Shown: positions 37,150 through 49,375, counted from the stretch's first letter. The stretch is DNA of 64,000 nt from Salminus brasiliensis (GCF_030463535.1 NC_132898.1:23593162-23657161), one strand, 5' to 3'. The notes: generated from the sequence alone by a model not told the origin. Numbers and translations: made by a program.

Positions 37150-37765
37150 AAACTGTCTGCAGATTATTCAGTATCCACTATGGATTCTTCAGTAACTGCT
37201 ATGAATTATTCACAATCCACCATGAAAAATTCAGTATCCATTATGAATGATTCAATATCTACTATACTTTTGTTACAATCCACTGTGAAATATTCAGCCT
37301 GTATTGTATGTATCATTCAGTGTCCACTATGAATTATTCAATATCTTCTATAATTTTGTTACAATCCACTGTGAAATATTCAGCCTGTATTGTATGTATC
37401 ATTCAGTATCCACTATGAATTATTCAATATCTACTATATTATTCAGTATGAATTATTCTATCATGAATTATTTAGTATCCACTATTACATATTCAGTAAC
37501 TACTATGAAGCATGCAGTATATTTATACAGTATGTACTACAAACTATTTAGTATCCAGTATAAATGAATGAATGTCTACTTTGAAATATTTAGTATCCAC
37601 TATTAAGTTGTCGATTATTACTCAAAATCTACTATAAATTATTCAGTATCCACTGTGAATATTAATTATTCATTATTTTTATTCAGAATGTACTATAAAT
37701 TATTCAGTATCTACTATAAATTATTCAGTATTCACTATGGATTATTCAGTACTACCTACTAACTA
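37150..37765. repeat. Degenerate AT-rich satellite, units like ATTATTCAGTATCCACTATGA
   Basis: Imperfect units of about 22 bp. An 84-bp block around ACAATCCACTGTGAAATATT is duplicated head to tail within 37266-37435. The family is shared with the 20.0-kb array, in the opposite orientation. Confidence 0.8.
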
Positions 37766-38399
37766 ACTATTAAAATGCTCACAGTCCATTCTGTTCATGT
37801 ATATAAACTTAGTTGTCCTCACATAGTCTTTCATATAGTCCTAAAATGGTAGAAAGAAGGACACCCTGTTTAGTTCTGGGGGATAAGAAGGGGTTGTTAA
37901 ACGGCAGTGCAAAAATAAAATTACCGCCGTACCAGAAACCCACACAACATGTCATGAATGGAGCTTGGGAAGCAAAATACAATAAATCACCTCAGATCTG
38001 TTTTGTTTTGGGGGGTTTTTCAGCATTTTTGAGTGCAAATATATCACAAGATGATTTTGGTTGCAGTTTTCTCACATGTATAAGAGGCTTATTTTCCCAC
38101 ACTGCAGCACGTTAACACACTTCAGCTCATCACCTCATTATAAAGCTCTCACACACACTGCTGGCCTGCTGTGATCTTGCTGTACCTCAGAGGTGGCAGG
38201 ACTTACCCAGCAATCACTCAGTGTGAGTAAAGTGTGTTTATGTGAGTTAAATTCTTCTTTGAAGTAATCAGAGTGTGTTCAGAGACCTGAACTGTAGATT
38301 CAGTCTAGAACCTCTGATGGAGAACAAGCCTACTAGTACTAGATAATATTAATGGATCATTGTTATTAGTCTGGTTAAAATACATGAGTACACAGCCTG

Positions 38400-38740
38400 G
38401 CCACTTTATTAGAAACTTTGTTTAGAACTTTAGAACTTGTTAGAACTTTAGAATACCTTGTTGCTCCACCTCACTGGTATTCAGTTACTGTAGCTCATCT
38501 GTTGATGCACGGTTTGTGTTAGCCAACCCCAAAGCAGGGGTTTCTAATAAAGTGGCCAGTGAGTGGAAGCACAAGAAAGGGGTTTTTAATAAAGTGACCA
38601 GCGGGTGGAGGTACAAGGTAGGTGTTTTTTATAAAGTGGACAGTGAGTGGAAGCACAATGTAGTGGATTCTAATAAAGTGGCCAGTGAGTGGAGGTACAC
38701 AGTGGGTGTTTCTCATAAAGTGGCCAGCTTTTGTTCTGTA
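38400..38740. repeat. MITE end expanded into a 42-bp tandem array
   Basis: GGCCACTTTATTAGAAAC at 38400 is answered by GTTTCTAATAAAGTGGCC at about 38540, which then repeats with a 42-bp period at 38545, 38587, 38629, 38671 and 38713. The period is a multiple of three, so a chance 81-codon ORF runs through it. Confidence 0.85.
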
Positions 38741-40084
38741 TGGAGGCCTCTTTCTCTCTGACTTCTACTTGACCCTGGCCTCCACTACTGCTGTTCTGGT
38801 AAACACTCACCTAAATCACCCTGATTCTCCTCTGTAACTCTTCTGCTCTGAGTCAGCATTTCCAGAAGCTCGAAATTTTTTCAAGCTCCGCAATAACAGA
38901 GATTTAGAGAAAAGCCTCCAGTCAGGGAACACAAACATCAAATTACCCCCCCCACACACACACATACACTGCTGTTTAAACGTTTGGAATCACTGGTCAT
39001 ATTAATAATGGATTTATACAGTAATAACATTTACAGTGTAGATTGACACAGTATAAGCTGCACACCAGAAGGTATTAAGATGTACAGTTATTTTTATTCT
39101 GCCCATAAGCCTCTCCAAAGACCTGGATATTGTCACAGTCCTGCAAAAAAAAGTGTCAATTTTCACTTTTTGACATAATGTTAATCTGGCAGTTGTTCTT
39201 TACACTGTATCAGAATTTTATAATGAATGGACTGATAGAAATGCTCCAAAATGACTTTTTCCATTGACTTTCATTGAAACTTAAGAAGATTTTTCCCACC
39301 TTCTGTACGGTTGCCATTTTGGAGATGTGAAATTTTTGCATGACAGAGACGATATGGATGCGTGTGTGTTTTCCTGGGTCAGAGAGGTCGCGTGCAGTGT
39401 GTTTCCTCTTCTGGAAGCTTTGTCTTTTCCTCTTGTTGTCTCCTGTGTGTGGTCAGTGCAGGAAACATACCCCTTCACACACACACACACACACAGCGTG
39501 ATCTCCCCACAGTTCGGCCACGCTATCATGCAGAGACTCTGACGTCAGCACAGAGCAAAACAGCAAAGCTCTCAAGGACAGACCCTCATCAACACGGAGG
39601 GAAGGGTCACAGGAAGGTTGCCTGGGATCACGGCTCTTTCAGGAGATTACACACTTCAGGGCCTGATTCAGCGGATTCATTAAGCGCTGAGTCAAATCTG
39701 TGTTTTAATGTGACAGTTTGGACAAAATAACACAAAATGTACCCCTCTTAACCCCACTGTAGTCAGTCAGTTATGCTGTGTCTGAAGTTCTCTTACATGG
39801 TTTTAACCCCACTCCCACCCACATTGGCCCACATACTCGTCTTGGTTCTGGACCGCATCTGAGATTATTCACAGTTCTTTATGTTTCGCTGAAATAACAC
39901 GCCACTTCAGGTGTTATTTCACTCATCAGGCCTGTCTAATTTCAATATGAAGCAAATTCACAAGAGCGTTTGTTTTTGCTAGGCTACACACAGCTGCGCG
40001 TCTTCTTGACCTCTATACTGGAGCTACAAGACGAAGATTGTAGTAACTCAAGGGGTTTGAGTTTGTGCTGATTGGTGTGCACTC

Positions 40085-40970
40085 AACACTCAACAGAACT
40101 CCTGATCGCTGTCTTCATTATTCTGAGACTTCCCTCTGACTGTGATTGGACATGATAATCATCTTGTTTGTTCTTTCTCTGGCTTTCCTCTGATTGCGAC
40201 TGGTCTTAGTCAAAACCTTGTCTGAGACCTCCCTCTGAATGCGAATTGTTAGGTCTGAGACCTCCCCATAACTGTGACTGGTTTGTTCTCAAAATTACAT
40301 TTTTAATTACACTTACATTTACAGCATTGAGCAGACGCTTTTATCCAGAGCAACTTACAAAAGTGCCCAGGGGACATTCATTCCACCACTTCTATGCCAG
40401 GACAGAAAAAAAGCCTGGAAGCTTGTCTTCCGTGGATCTTAAGGATGGTGAGTCAAGCCGAGCCGTACCTGAAGCTTGTAGGGTTCTTGGTACTGATCGG
40501 CTTCTGACAATTGCCATCAAGTACAAAGGGGCTGGTTTATTCTTGGCTGTGTAGGCCAGCATCAGGGGGTTGAATCTGATGGTTGAAAACGACCCGTGCC
40601 GCTGCATTCTGGATCAATTGTAGGGGCCTGATCTCCCCTTGGTTGTGATTGGTCAGAATTTCTGCCTTGTTCATTCTCAGACCACCCACTGAATGTGAAT
40701 TGTTAGTTCTGAGACCTCCCCCTGACTGCAATGGGTTTGTTCTGACACCTGTACTTGACTGTGATTGGTCCTAATCATCTTCTCCTTTGTTCTAAGATCT
40801 CCCCCTGATTGCGAATGGGCCCAATAACCACATTGTTTGTCCTGAGACCTCCCTCTGACTGCAGCTGGTTTGTTCAGAGACCTTCCATTGACTGTGAATG
40901 GTCCCAATTACTGTCTTGTTTGTTCTGAGATCTGCCCTTGTCTGTGATTGGGCCTAATTAACACCATGTT
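40085..40970. repeat. GAGACCTCC...GATTGG minisatellite split by a repeat insertion
   Basis: Diverged units, each containing TCTGAGACCTCCCTCTGACT and GTGATTGGT-like sequence, occur at 40.09-40.28 kb and resume at 40.63-40.97 kb. A fish interspersed repeat occupies the middle. Confidence 0.75.
40290..40625 (+). repeat. Teleost interspersed repeat with GAGCAACTTAC core
   Basis: Runs from TTACATTTACAGCATTGAGC through TATCCAGAGCAACTTAC, CATTCCACCACTTCTATGCC and GGGGTTGAATCTGATGG to CTGCATTCTGGATCAATTG. It shares this body with the 44.7-kb copy. Confidence 0.7.
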
Positions 40971-43766
40971 TTACTACACTTGGGGTCAGCAGGGTCAGAT
41001 ATCACTTTAACCACCTCACACATCTCTTCAACATCCTCCAACACCACCAACCGTCTGCACTTTCCCACATACATCATCTGAGCTCGACTCTTTATTAGTT
41101 GTAAGGGTGTTTGCCTCAAACCTCAGCTCCAACAGTCCCAGAGGAGCAGGCGGTTCTCAAGCGTTCCTGTGGGGATGGGCTCAGCTTTATATCCCGAGGC
41201 TGATGTTCACCACAGTGATTATTGAAAAAGCTGGAATCAAGAGCATGTGTGATGTTGCCATGGTAACAGTTCCCATGCCACTCACAGACCAATATCATTG
41301 GGTTCCAGTTGTGTTGGGGTGATATGTTCTGATGATGGTCTGATCGCTCTATAGCTAGGCCTGGGAATTACGTATGTATGTGTGTATAGTGTTTGGAATC
41401 TCTTAATTTGTATCATATGGGACAAATTAGTGTGTGTGGTTCGTCTAGAAAAATGGGGAGAAGTATGACTATTTCTTAGCATTGACCAAACGGTCTCTGA
41501 TTTCAGTATCATAGCTGTGTACATTGTTAGAAGGCCACAAACAATGTTTTAAATTAATACTACACACTGAAATCAGTTTAGCATGGACACTTTACTATAA
41601 CATCACAACAACAAAAGCAGTCTGTTTAATTCTAAGAGATGAAGAGAGGATGGAAAACTGTCATGGATCATAAGAGGTCATGGTTTGGTTCATAAACCCC
41701 CATTAACAGAAAACAACATAACATACAGGCAAAGTAAATGCCCTTTAATCACAATGGAAAAGGCAAAGGAAAAGACTCTAAGTCTATGCTCCCTCTAGTG
41801 GTAAAATAATGCTATAGACTAAGAATGAATGTTATTCTTTTGCTTTTATAACGTGAGGGAAACCCAAAATAGTTTGACTTTTAGTCTAAAGGCCCCACAT
41901 ATCTTACTTTGTCCCTCTATTTTATACTTTTCCTTGAGCTCCATTCACATTTTACGTCTTCCAAAAAATGTAAAGGTTCCAAAAACATAATTCATTTTCA
42001 CACACCTTTTTTCCACCCCCTCTTTATCCCTGTTTGAATTTACAGGCCGTTTCTGTTACTGTGCCTTTAAGACTGATATATGTAAACAAGCTCTATTCAG
42101 ATATTCACGATACAGATGCTCTGTATCGTGCCTCATTCAAACACCACTCAAAGCTGAAACACTCTTGAGAACTGTGTTAGTGTATTGGGCTAAACGATGG
42201 TAAACAGAATAATAGGTAGAAATATGTAAAGGAGTTGGTTCTTTTGATATATCATTGATATTTTTTTAAGCTTAGTTTTCATATATGGACTGTATGGACA
42301 TATGGGGGAGCAACTAGTGTAAAGGAACAGACACAGAGCAGAGTGCATTTATAAGTGTTATTTAAAAAACAATCGTACCGTGTGTAATAAATTAACAGCG
42401 AAATTGAACTCGCCACAGCAGTGGACAGAGGGCAGGTCACAGTGAGTGAGTCTCTGCACCACTACCCAATCACAGAGCATCACTAAGATTACTCTAACAG
42501 AGATTATCCAATCACAGCATTGTACTCAGCCACTGTTTCCTGCGGACTGGTAGGTCAAAAAAAACTTGGGATGAGAAGAACATGCACACTGTAAATAGGA
42601 TTTCCACCATTAATTCTGATTATTTTTATAAATATGCCCTAGTGTTCTAGAGCCTGGGCCTCTATTTTGTGTTGGGATGCGTTCGGCTCTTGCAAGAACA
42701 AAAATGTCTCTGCTATAGTGTTGTGGAACAGTTCTACACTTAAAAGTAATATATGGTACTAAAAAGCATCCTAAAGACCATTCTTTAAAGAACCATCTAT
42801 GTAAATGAGAGGTGAAGATGTGAGAATGTCAAGAAAAAAAAAAAATCTAAGAATCAAGTAAAAAGTGCCAAAAATGTTTCCTTGAGGGATGCCATAGATG
42901 AGCCACCTCTGGTTCCCTAAAGAAGCATGTATAAAATAAGTGGTTTTTGACAGTGAAGAACCTTTTAAAAGATTTAAAAGAACCTCAAATAATGCAAAAG
43001 GTTCTGCAACAAATTAGGGCTTCCTTCTAAAACGTTTACATTATGTGGAGGCTCTTTAATCCTTCAGAAGGTTCTTCATGTGTGCCGTACTTACAAAAAT
43101 GGTTCCTCTGAATCTAAAAATGGTTCTTCTAGGCCATTTTAGACCTGTAGTTTTAGAGTGTAGGAATGTGCATGTAAGCCAAGAACCACTTTTAAGAGCA
43201 CAGAATATCCTTTTAAGAGATTCTAGAACCATTTAAAAGTTCTAGAAGAATTCCACTGCGACTACTACACAGCATTCAGAACTGCTTAAACTGTTCTAGA
43301 TCGGTGTAACATAAGAAGTTTCTAGAACCTTCCAGCTTAACGGGGGGAGGGGGGGGCATTATCCATTCATACATTCTGCATCTAAACAATCTACATCTAG
43401 AACATACTGACGGGACACAGAAGATGAGGCACTAAAGTATATGCATCGCCCCACATCAATAATCAATAAACACACACACACTAGATCATAGTCCAAACAC
43501 TCTCCCAGTCACACACAAGCTGGGGTTGTGGAACACCTCAGCGACATGGAGAACCGATCAGAGTAGGATCGTCATAGTCTTTCCCAAAACCACACAGTCA
43601 CCGTTCCCAGCCTGCCGGATATGAGTCCACAAGCATGCAGTGACCCAGATCGGCCTCCTGGGGGTGCTACACAAAGGGAATATCCAGGATCCGGCAGAGA
43701 GGAAAGAGGAGGACGAAGGGACGGAATCACCGCAGCATGTGTGTGAGCCGAGTGTGTTCTCCTTCA

Positions 43767-45622
43767 TCAAACCTCACATATTATGACCGGGAAATCTACA
43801 TGGAGGCAGGGGTGGTCCAGCTTTATAATTCCCTGCAGAGAAAGGGAGAAAGAGAAAGATAGTAATCAATAAGTGTGTCTACCTGTAAAACTCTATATAA
43901 CATTAGAATGAACCCAAATAAACAAAGTCAATGGTCAGAGAGTGTATCTACCTGTAAAACTATAAGAAGGAGCTCAGTTAAGTTTAATAATAGTGGATTT
44001 TTCCATTACAGAAATGATGGTTAGTTGCAGTCCTAATTTCTACCTCTTACCAAGGGATTATTAAAGATATCCTTATATCTGAAGAGTGAAGAAGCAGCAG
44101 GAAAAAGACACACCTGAGGTATGAGGTTCTTCTGGATCCTTTTCAACTTGGCTTTTTTTCGGCCGTTCTTCGTCACCACCGTCTCTTCATAGAACTCATG
44201 AGCCAGGTCGCCGTCCTCATCAAAGTACATGGAGCTAAACATTTAAACACATTTAGACACACAGTTAAAATGTGTGAATTTCTGTGGTTTTTACTTGGTT
44301 TTCCAAGTATCATCAACACTTTCATCCTGTCATGGATAAATGTGTATTATGTGTATAGTAATTTATTTCTTACCACAATCTCATGATTATTTTGTAAACT
44401 ATAATAAAAGTAAAGTAAGTAGGCTCCTGCATTCTGCAATGGTTCTCTGTGAGTAAATTCCTTTACCATTAGGTAGCATTGGCTCTTCATTTGTAGAATG
44501 GTGTGAGGAGATATACATTAATCAGCCACTACATTAAAACCATGTGCCTAATACCACCTTTTATCACCAAAACACATCTGACCTGTCAAGGCATGGACTT
44601 CACAAGACCTCTGAAGAAGTACTGTGGTATGTGGCACCAAGATGTTAGCAGCTGCTCCTTTAACATTTTTTACATAATATTTAAGGTATTTAGCAGATGC
44701 TCTTCTCCAGAGCAACTTACAAACGTGCTTCACTGTTTACCCTTAACTAATTTGTATCGTCTAGGATCCAAAGATACCTCTCAGCTTAGATGCTACAAAA
44801 TACAGTATGGAGACCATAATACTCAACACACAACACTTCGCCCAGGTGCTTTTGGATGAGGCGGGTCTTTAGTTGATGTTTGAAGAAAGCGGACACCCAG
44901 GGGACATTCGTTCCACCACTTCTGTGCCAGGACAGAAAAAAGCCTAAATGCTTGTCCATTCTTGGCTTTGTAGGTCAACAACAGGGTTTTGAATCTGATG
45001 CATGTAGCCATCTTAAGTGAAGTTCACTGGTTGTCCTTCCTTGGAGCACTGGCAGGCACTGGCCATGGCATACTAAGAACAACCTACAAGACCTGCCTGA
45101 TGCTTTGGAGATATTCTGACCCAGTCGTCTAGCCATCACAGTTTGATTCTTGTTGAAGTGGCACAGATTTTTATGATTACACTTGTTCACTTGACACATG
45201 AAGGAATAAACCCACTTTTTAGTCACATGGTTTGAAGAATTTGATTTGTTCTCAGAACATATGGACTAATCAACATCTACCAAATATATTTGGTAATTGG
45301 TTCATGTTCACATGTGGAAGAAGACTACTTGAAAAACTGCATTGTAACAACACAGTTAATGTTTTTGTCAATTGCTGTTTCCCGAATGATAGACTTACCT
45401 TATACAGTCCCAATCCCAACAGCCTGTGTGAGTGTGTTTGTGTGTGTGTTCATAGAGCTATTTTTAACCTTACCTCCTTCTGGTAAACACGAAGGGCGTC
45501 CCATTTCGGAAGCTCCGGACCCTGGCCAAGGTTTGCTCCTTGCCCTCTTTGGTAGGTTCATCTCCACTGCCTGAGCCAGAAAAAGGCCAATAACCTTTAC
45601 CTTTGGAGCTGCTGCCTCCCAT
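43767..45622 (-). CDS. tusc2: TUSC2 (FUS1), 3 coding exons
   Basis: Small, N-myristoylated protein linked to mitochondrial calcium handling and tumour suppression. Exons: 45622-45474, 44234-44114, 43832-43767, in total 336 bp and 111 aa (human 110). The N-terminus MGGSSSKGKG fits a myristoylation signal (Gly2, Ser/Lys-rich). The conserved core runs from PFVFTRR through SSMYFDEDGDLAHEFYEE to KNLIPQ and LDHP. The C-terminus is HVDFPVIICEV, with Cys where the human protein has Tyr before the final EV. The last base pair of exon 1 and first base of exon 2 make a Ser codon across the junction. TGA stop at 43767-43769. Intron 1 contains a nested transposon and intron 2 a stray minisatellite unit. 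Identity is secure. Confidence 0.96.
43871..43963. repeat. Stray inverted unit of the 70-bp minisatellite in tusc2 intron 2
   Basis: The reverse complement of this stretch contains GTTTTACAGGTAGA, CTGACCATTGACTTTG, TTTATTTGGGTT and TAATGTTATATAGAG, that is, about one and a third units of the 36.2-kb array. Confidence 0.85.
44515..45205 (-). mobile_element. Tc1-like remnant split by a nested repeat in tusc2 intron 1
   Basis: The outer pieces 44515-44662 and 45010-45205 are the two ends of one Tc1-like element (minus strand; the latter codes VMARRLGQNISKAS). Between them, 44665-45008 is a GAGCAACTTAC-type fish repeat, like that at 40.3 kb. Confidence 0.7.
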
Positions 45623-45624
45623 CT

Positions 45625-45639
45625 TTAACCGCAGGACAT
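45625..45639 (-). promoter_or_regulatory. tusc2: Upstream ORF immediately before the tusc2 start
   Basis: In the tusc2 leader, ATG (45639-45637) is followed by three sense codons (Ser-Cys-Gly) and a TAA that ends at 45625, leaving two bases before the main ATG at 45622. The leader exon probably begins at 45667 after a CCTACACAG acceptor, which would place this uORF in the mRNA. A ribosome finishing it would have to reinitiate or slip back to translate TUSC2. Its presence in the mRNA is inferred. Confidence 0.5.
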
Positions 45640-46019
45640 TATTTTCTTGGCCAGTGCGCACTCGCAGCTGTGTAGGAACAAATGCGCAGAATGCTGAGGG
45701 CTGTGCTTTGAAGGTTTCGCTGTTTTGGCAGCTACTGTGGAACAAGAGAACATGAGATCTAAACAGACATGTTTATGGCTGCTGTAATGCAGTATGACCA
45801 CACTGTACAGATCACTCTGTAATATTTTAACCACCAGCCTCCACAAAATGCCTAATAGACACGCACACACACACACACACCCCACAATTTCAATGCTCCT
45901 TTGAACATGCCCTTGTTTACTTGGCCTCTGATTGGCCCCATGATGCCATCTTAAGGGCTGGTCTATTGTGTTTCTGGAATATTAAATGTGTTGATAGAGT
46001 TATGTTTATTTAGCTAGGT

Positions 46020-46590
46020 AAAACCACCAGACACCTCCACATTTCGTCTGAAATCAAGGGTATTAGCCAATAGTTTGCCCCCATTTGCAGCAGCAACAGC
46101 CTCTATTCTTCTGAGTGCTGGAAGACTGAGGTGACAGCGATTTTATCGCATTTAGCCCCAATGAGCGCATGATAGAGGTCTGGTACTGATGTTGGATGAT
46201 TAGTCCTGGCACTCCAACTAGGGTTGGGCAATTAACCAAAACAGACATTCAGAAGCTCTAAGAGACATAATCTTGCCCATCTCAATGATGGCCTTTCCCC
46301 CTGTCCAGTCTGTGACATGGAAGCGATATGGAGGACAAGTCAAACACAGGGCCAATGCCTCTAGCCTCCACCTGGTATTGGGCATGGGGGGGGGGTTTGA
46401 CCTCCAGTGTGCTAAACATTAGGCTATATTGTATAGGTTCATGTTCATCTCCTCCAGAGAGATCTATTCTACTCGATCTCTAGCTGTGTGTGCATTTGCA
46501 CATCTGTGTCAGCACTGTCGGTTGTATTCAAAGAGGCTGAATGGATTTATTAGAAGGAGTGTCCACAAACATTTGGACATACAGTGTATT
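46020..46590 (+). mobile_element. MITE-like fish repeat, internally diverged
   Basis: Contains TCTGAAATCAAGGGTATTAG near its start and closes with GTGTCCACAAACATTTGGAC followed by TACAGTGTA. In the tusc2 5' UTR intron. Confidence 0.65.
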
Positions 46591-46816
46591 TAGTATTTAG
46601 AGTAGTTTAGTGTCATAGTATCGATTACTGTGATACACTAATATCAGCAGCTACTGAAATCAAGCCGGGGGTTTTGTGACAGCCCTGCAAACAGAGAGGA
46701 GAGGAGAGGGCATGCTGTCCTGCTTCCAGTTATTTCGAAATTAATACACTGATAAAAGCCAATATCGATCATTGGTCTAAGTATCCTAATCTAAGAGATC
46801 TACAGCCAGACAGACA

Positions 46817-46872
<56 letters not shown>
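46817..46872. repeat. CA microsatellite
   Basis: About 27 CA units, 100 bases downstream of the proposed tusc2 leader exon donor. Confidence 0.95.
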
Positions 46873-46880
<8 letters not shown>

Positions 46881-46972
46881 CACCTACACAGTTAGCTAGC
46901 TGGCTAACACGCTAGCTTGCCCTACAGCTGGCACATTCGCTCCAAACTGCGAATCCGCTCAGTGACACTTAC

Positions 46973-47150
46973 CTGAACACACCGTCCTTCACTTACAACA
47001 AGCCGATAAATGAGCTGCTCGCCCGGGACTGCACAGAAAACGCCGCTCTGTCCTCTAAAATATTGCCTTTTTTTAAAGTGCTAACCGGACAGCAGCGTTC
47101 AGCAGGCCAGCGGGCAACCGGAAACCTCCGCATTCTGCAAAGGAAGTGAA
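46973..47150 (-). other. tusc2: Probable 5' noncoding exon and promoter of tusc2
   Basis: A consensus donor TTCAG/GTAAGTGT ends at 46973. The sequence upstream (46.98-47.13 kb) has CpG-containing, GC-richer segments than the surrounding AT-rich DNA. Splicing to an acceptor at 45668 or 45738 would give a leader ending in the uORF. The 5' limit is approximate. Confidence 0.5.
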
Positions 47151-47159
47151 CTTCCCGTC

Positions 47160-49375
47160 ATATTTCGATAATAAAAGTCCTCGTGTTTTCAAATTAAATT
47201 CACTTACCGTGGCGAAACGGGTTAAGCCTAACAATTAAAACACTACATTATTATATAACACCAAGTGATAATATTTGGACATCTAATCGTATAATGCGAG
47301 TGTTTATTGTTTAGAAACGATTAAATAAACCAACGCCAAATGCCTCTAACCGCCAGACTTAGCTAGCAGTAGCATATAGCTAACATGGTGCCACGCCTTA
47401 AATTTGACAGCAATTAAAACACACAAGCAAAAATATTAAGTATTAAATATAACAGTACTGCAGACAAAAATAATAAGACAAAAATTACATTTAAAAAATG
47501 TTAACTCATTTTTCCTCTTTGGCTTCTACTGTTTTTCTTGTGATTTTATAATCCAGTGTTGGTTCTAGAGCCCCTCTTGTTCTTGTAGAACCCCTCTTGT
47601 CTTCTGCAAGTCCTTTTCTATAAACCACCTAGAACCCTTATTTTGCTCCACTCTTCCTGTGCTTGTATAGCTCAATATTGCTTTATAGAACTACTAAATT
47701 TCCCCCAGATCCGTCCACTTAGCATAAAGGAGTAAGAGCCCATCCTATCGTCTGAAAAGTAATATTTATGAAAACGTTTGATCATAATAATATATTAAGA
47801 TCTGAAAGGCAGAAAGTGACAAAAGGCTCTCTTATCTCTCTAACAGATGATGTATTTGTAGTCTCATGTAATCTCACATATTACAACTATAACTGACTGC
47901 AGACTGACCATAAAAGCCCACCACAAATAGACACACTCTGAGACAAAAATATTCTGGGATAAAAATATTTAATAAATTCACATTTTCACATGTTTAGATA
48001 AGCACTCCCATTTAAATTAAAAACACAAGTGTGAGGTTTTACAGGATTAGGAGGATTTTCATGGCTGGATGAACTGGATTCTGGAGTTTCAGCATCTCAG
48101 GCTGTGAAAGTGCTTATTTGATCTAATACTCATTAAACAATCTTTAAACCAGAAAACACTTTGTTACAAAGTGCTTATTCCCAATCTTCACCTTCATGAA
48201 TATGATTGGTCATGAAAATCTACAAAAAAGCTGTGAGGTGAGTCGCTCAGCTCTTTCAGCAGCTTCAGCAGGCAGCTCTTCCAGTGTGTACTCAATAAAA
48301 ACAAAAGCAGATCTGGGATCTGTCTCATGGACCCTGTTCAACGTAGCCACAGTACCAGCTTCACAAAATCTAACAAATACAACTGAGTTAAAAATAAAAA
48401 AGGATTTTTAGGATGGTGGTTAACAACTACTTAACAATTATGAAATTAATTCTAAAATTATTTACGGTATATACGCAGTATATCGTCACTGTCAGAATTT
48501 TCAAAACATGAATTTTACAGGAGAATGAAAAACTGGCATAATCTTCAATGGAAGTCAATGTAAAAAGATTTTATTCATAATTCACCTTAACTTTATTGAG
48601 TCATTTTGGAGTATTTTTATTGGTCCATTCATCATGAGATACTTACACAATGCAAAGAACTGCCAGATTCATATTATGTGCAATATAAAAAAGCACTGGA
48701 ACTGTGTAAACAGTGTAGTTTATGTTTTTATTCTAGTTCTAGTTCTAGTTTATTATGTTTGTATGTAGTCTGATTTCTTGCTCTTTCAGAGGTTTGATTA
48801 CTGAAACCATCAAGATTGGGTATTTACTGTAAGTGGTGGTGGTGTCATGATTTCATGTGTATTGAAAATAAAAAACAGCTGATTTGTAACAAATTCTCCA
48901 ATAAATTAACAGAGTTAAAAAAGGATCTGCTTCTGACAGAAACTCCACCCTGTTTGGTCCAAGACCTGTTTACAAACTGTCACCCTGCCCTGGAGAATAT
49001 TAGAAATGCACAAGGATACACAGTGTCAGTGATGCTAAGCACCAAATGTTATTTGAGTTCTAATGGCGCCCCCTTGTGGAGATTCATCACCTTGCTAAAC
49101 AGTTGTTCTTTTTGAGATGTTCTTTTATCATAAAACAGTCAGTTAAACACAAGTTTGGGGTGTTTGTTTGACTCCCTTCAGTGGGTGGTCTAAGTAGTTC
49201 TAGTCTGATCTGCTGCCTGTTTCCACTCTAGCAGGTGGGTGGGGGCTCTATACACCTTCAAACCTCCAGCAGCTCTTTGGATTTCAGGCAGCTCTGATTT
49301 GAACATTAGCCCCATGGCTGTAGTCATGTCCAGTATGAGGTATTGTCCACTTTAACCTTGTCTCCTTCAATATGC
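47160..49375. other. Gap between rassf1 3' end and tusc2 promoter
   Basis: AT-rich DNA without a recognised coding exon. The upper part is likely rassf1 3' UTR; minus-strand AATAAA candidates lie at 48727-48732 and 48592-48597. A short run of TTCTTGTAGAACCCCTCTTG-like imperfect repeats lies near 47.57 kb. Confidence 0.45.

Larger units (their letters stand above)
27790..43766. other. 16-kb gap between tusc2 and hyal2
   Basis: No protein-coding exon was recognised. It presumably holds the hyal2 promoter and noncoding exons and the tusc2 3' UTR. The rest is transposon remnants, two palindromic elements (32.0 and 32.8 kb), four tandem arrays (36.2, 37.2, 38.5 and 40.1 kb), and a poly-A run of about 35 at 29.77 kb. 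The CpG-containing stretch near 31.15-31.55 kb is a possible promoter, without further support. Confidence 0.5.

Noticed and set aside
38516-38761. 81-codon repetitive open frame
   Set aside because: It is a product of the 42-bp tandem repeat, whose period is a multiple of three.
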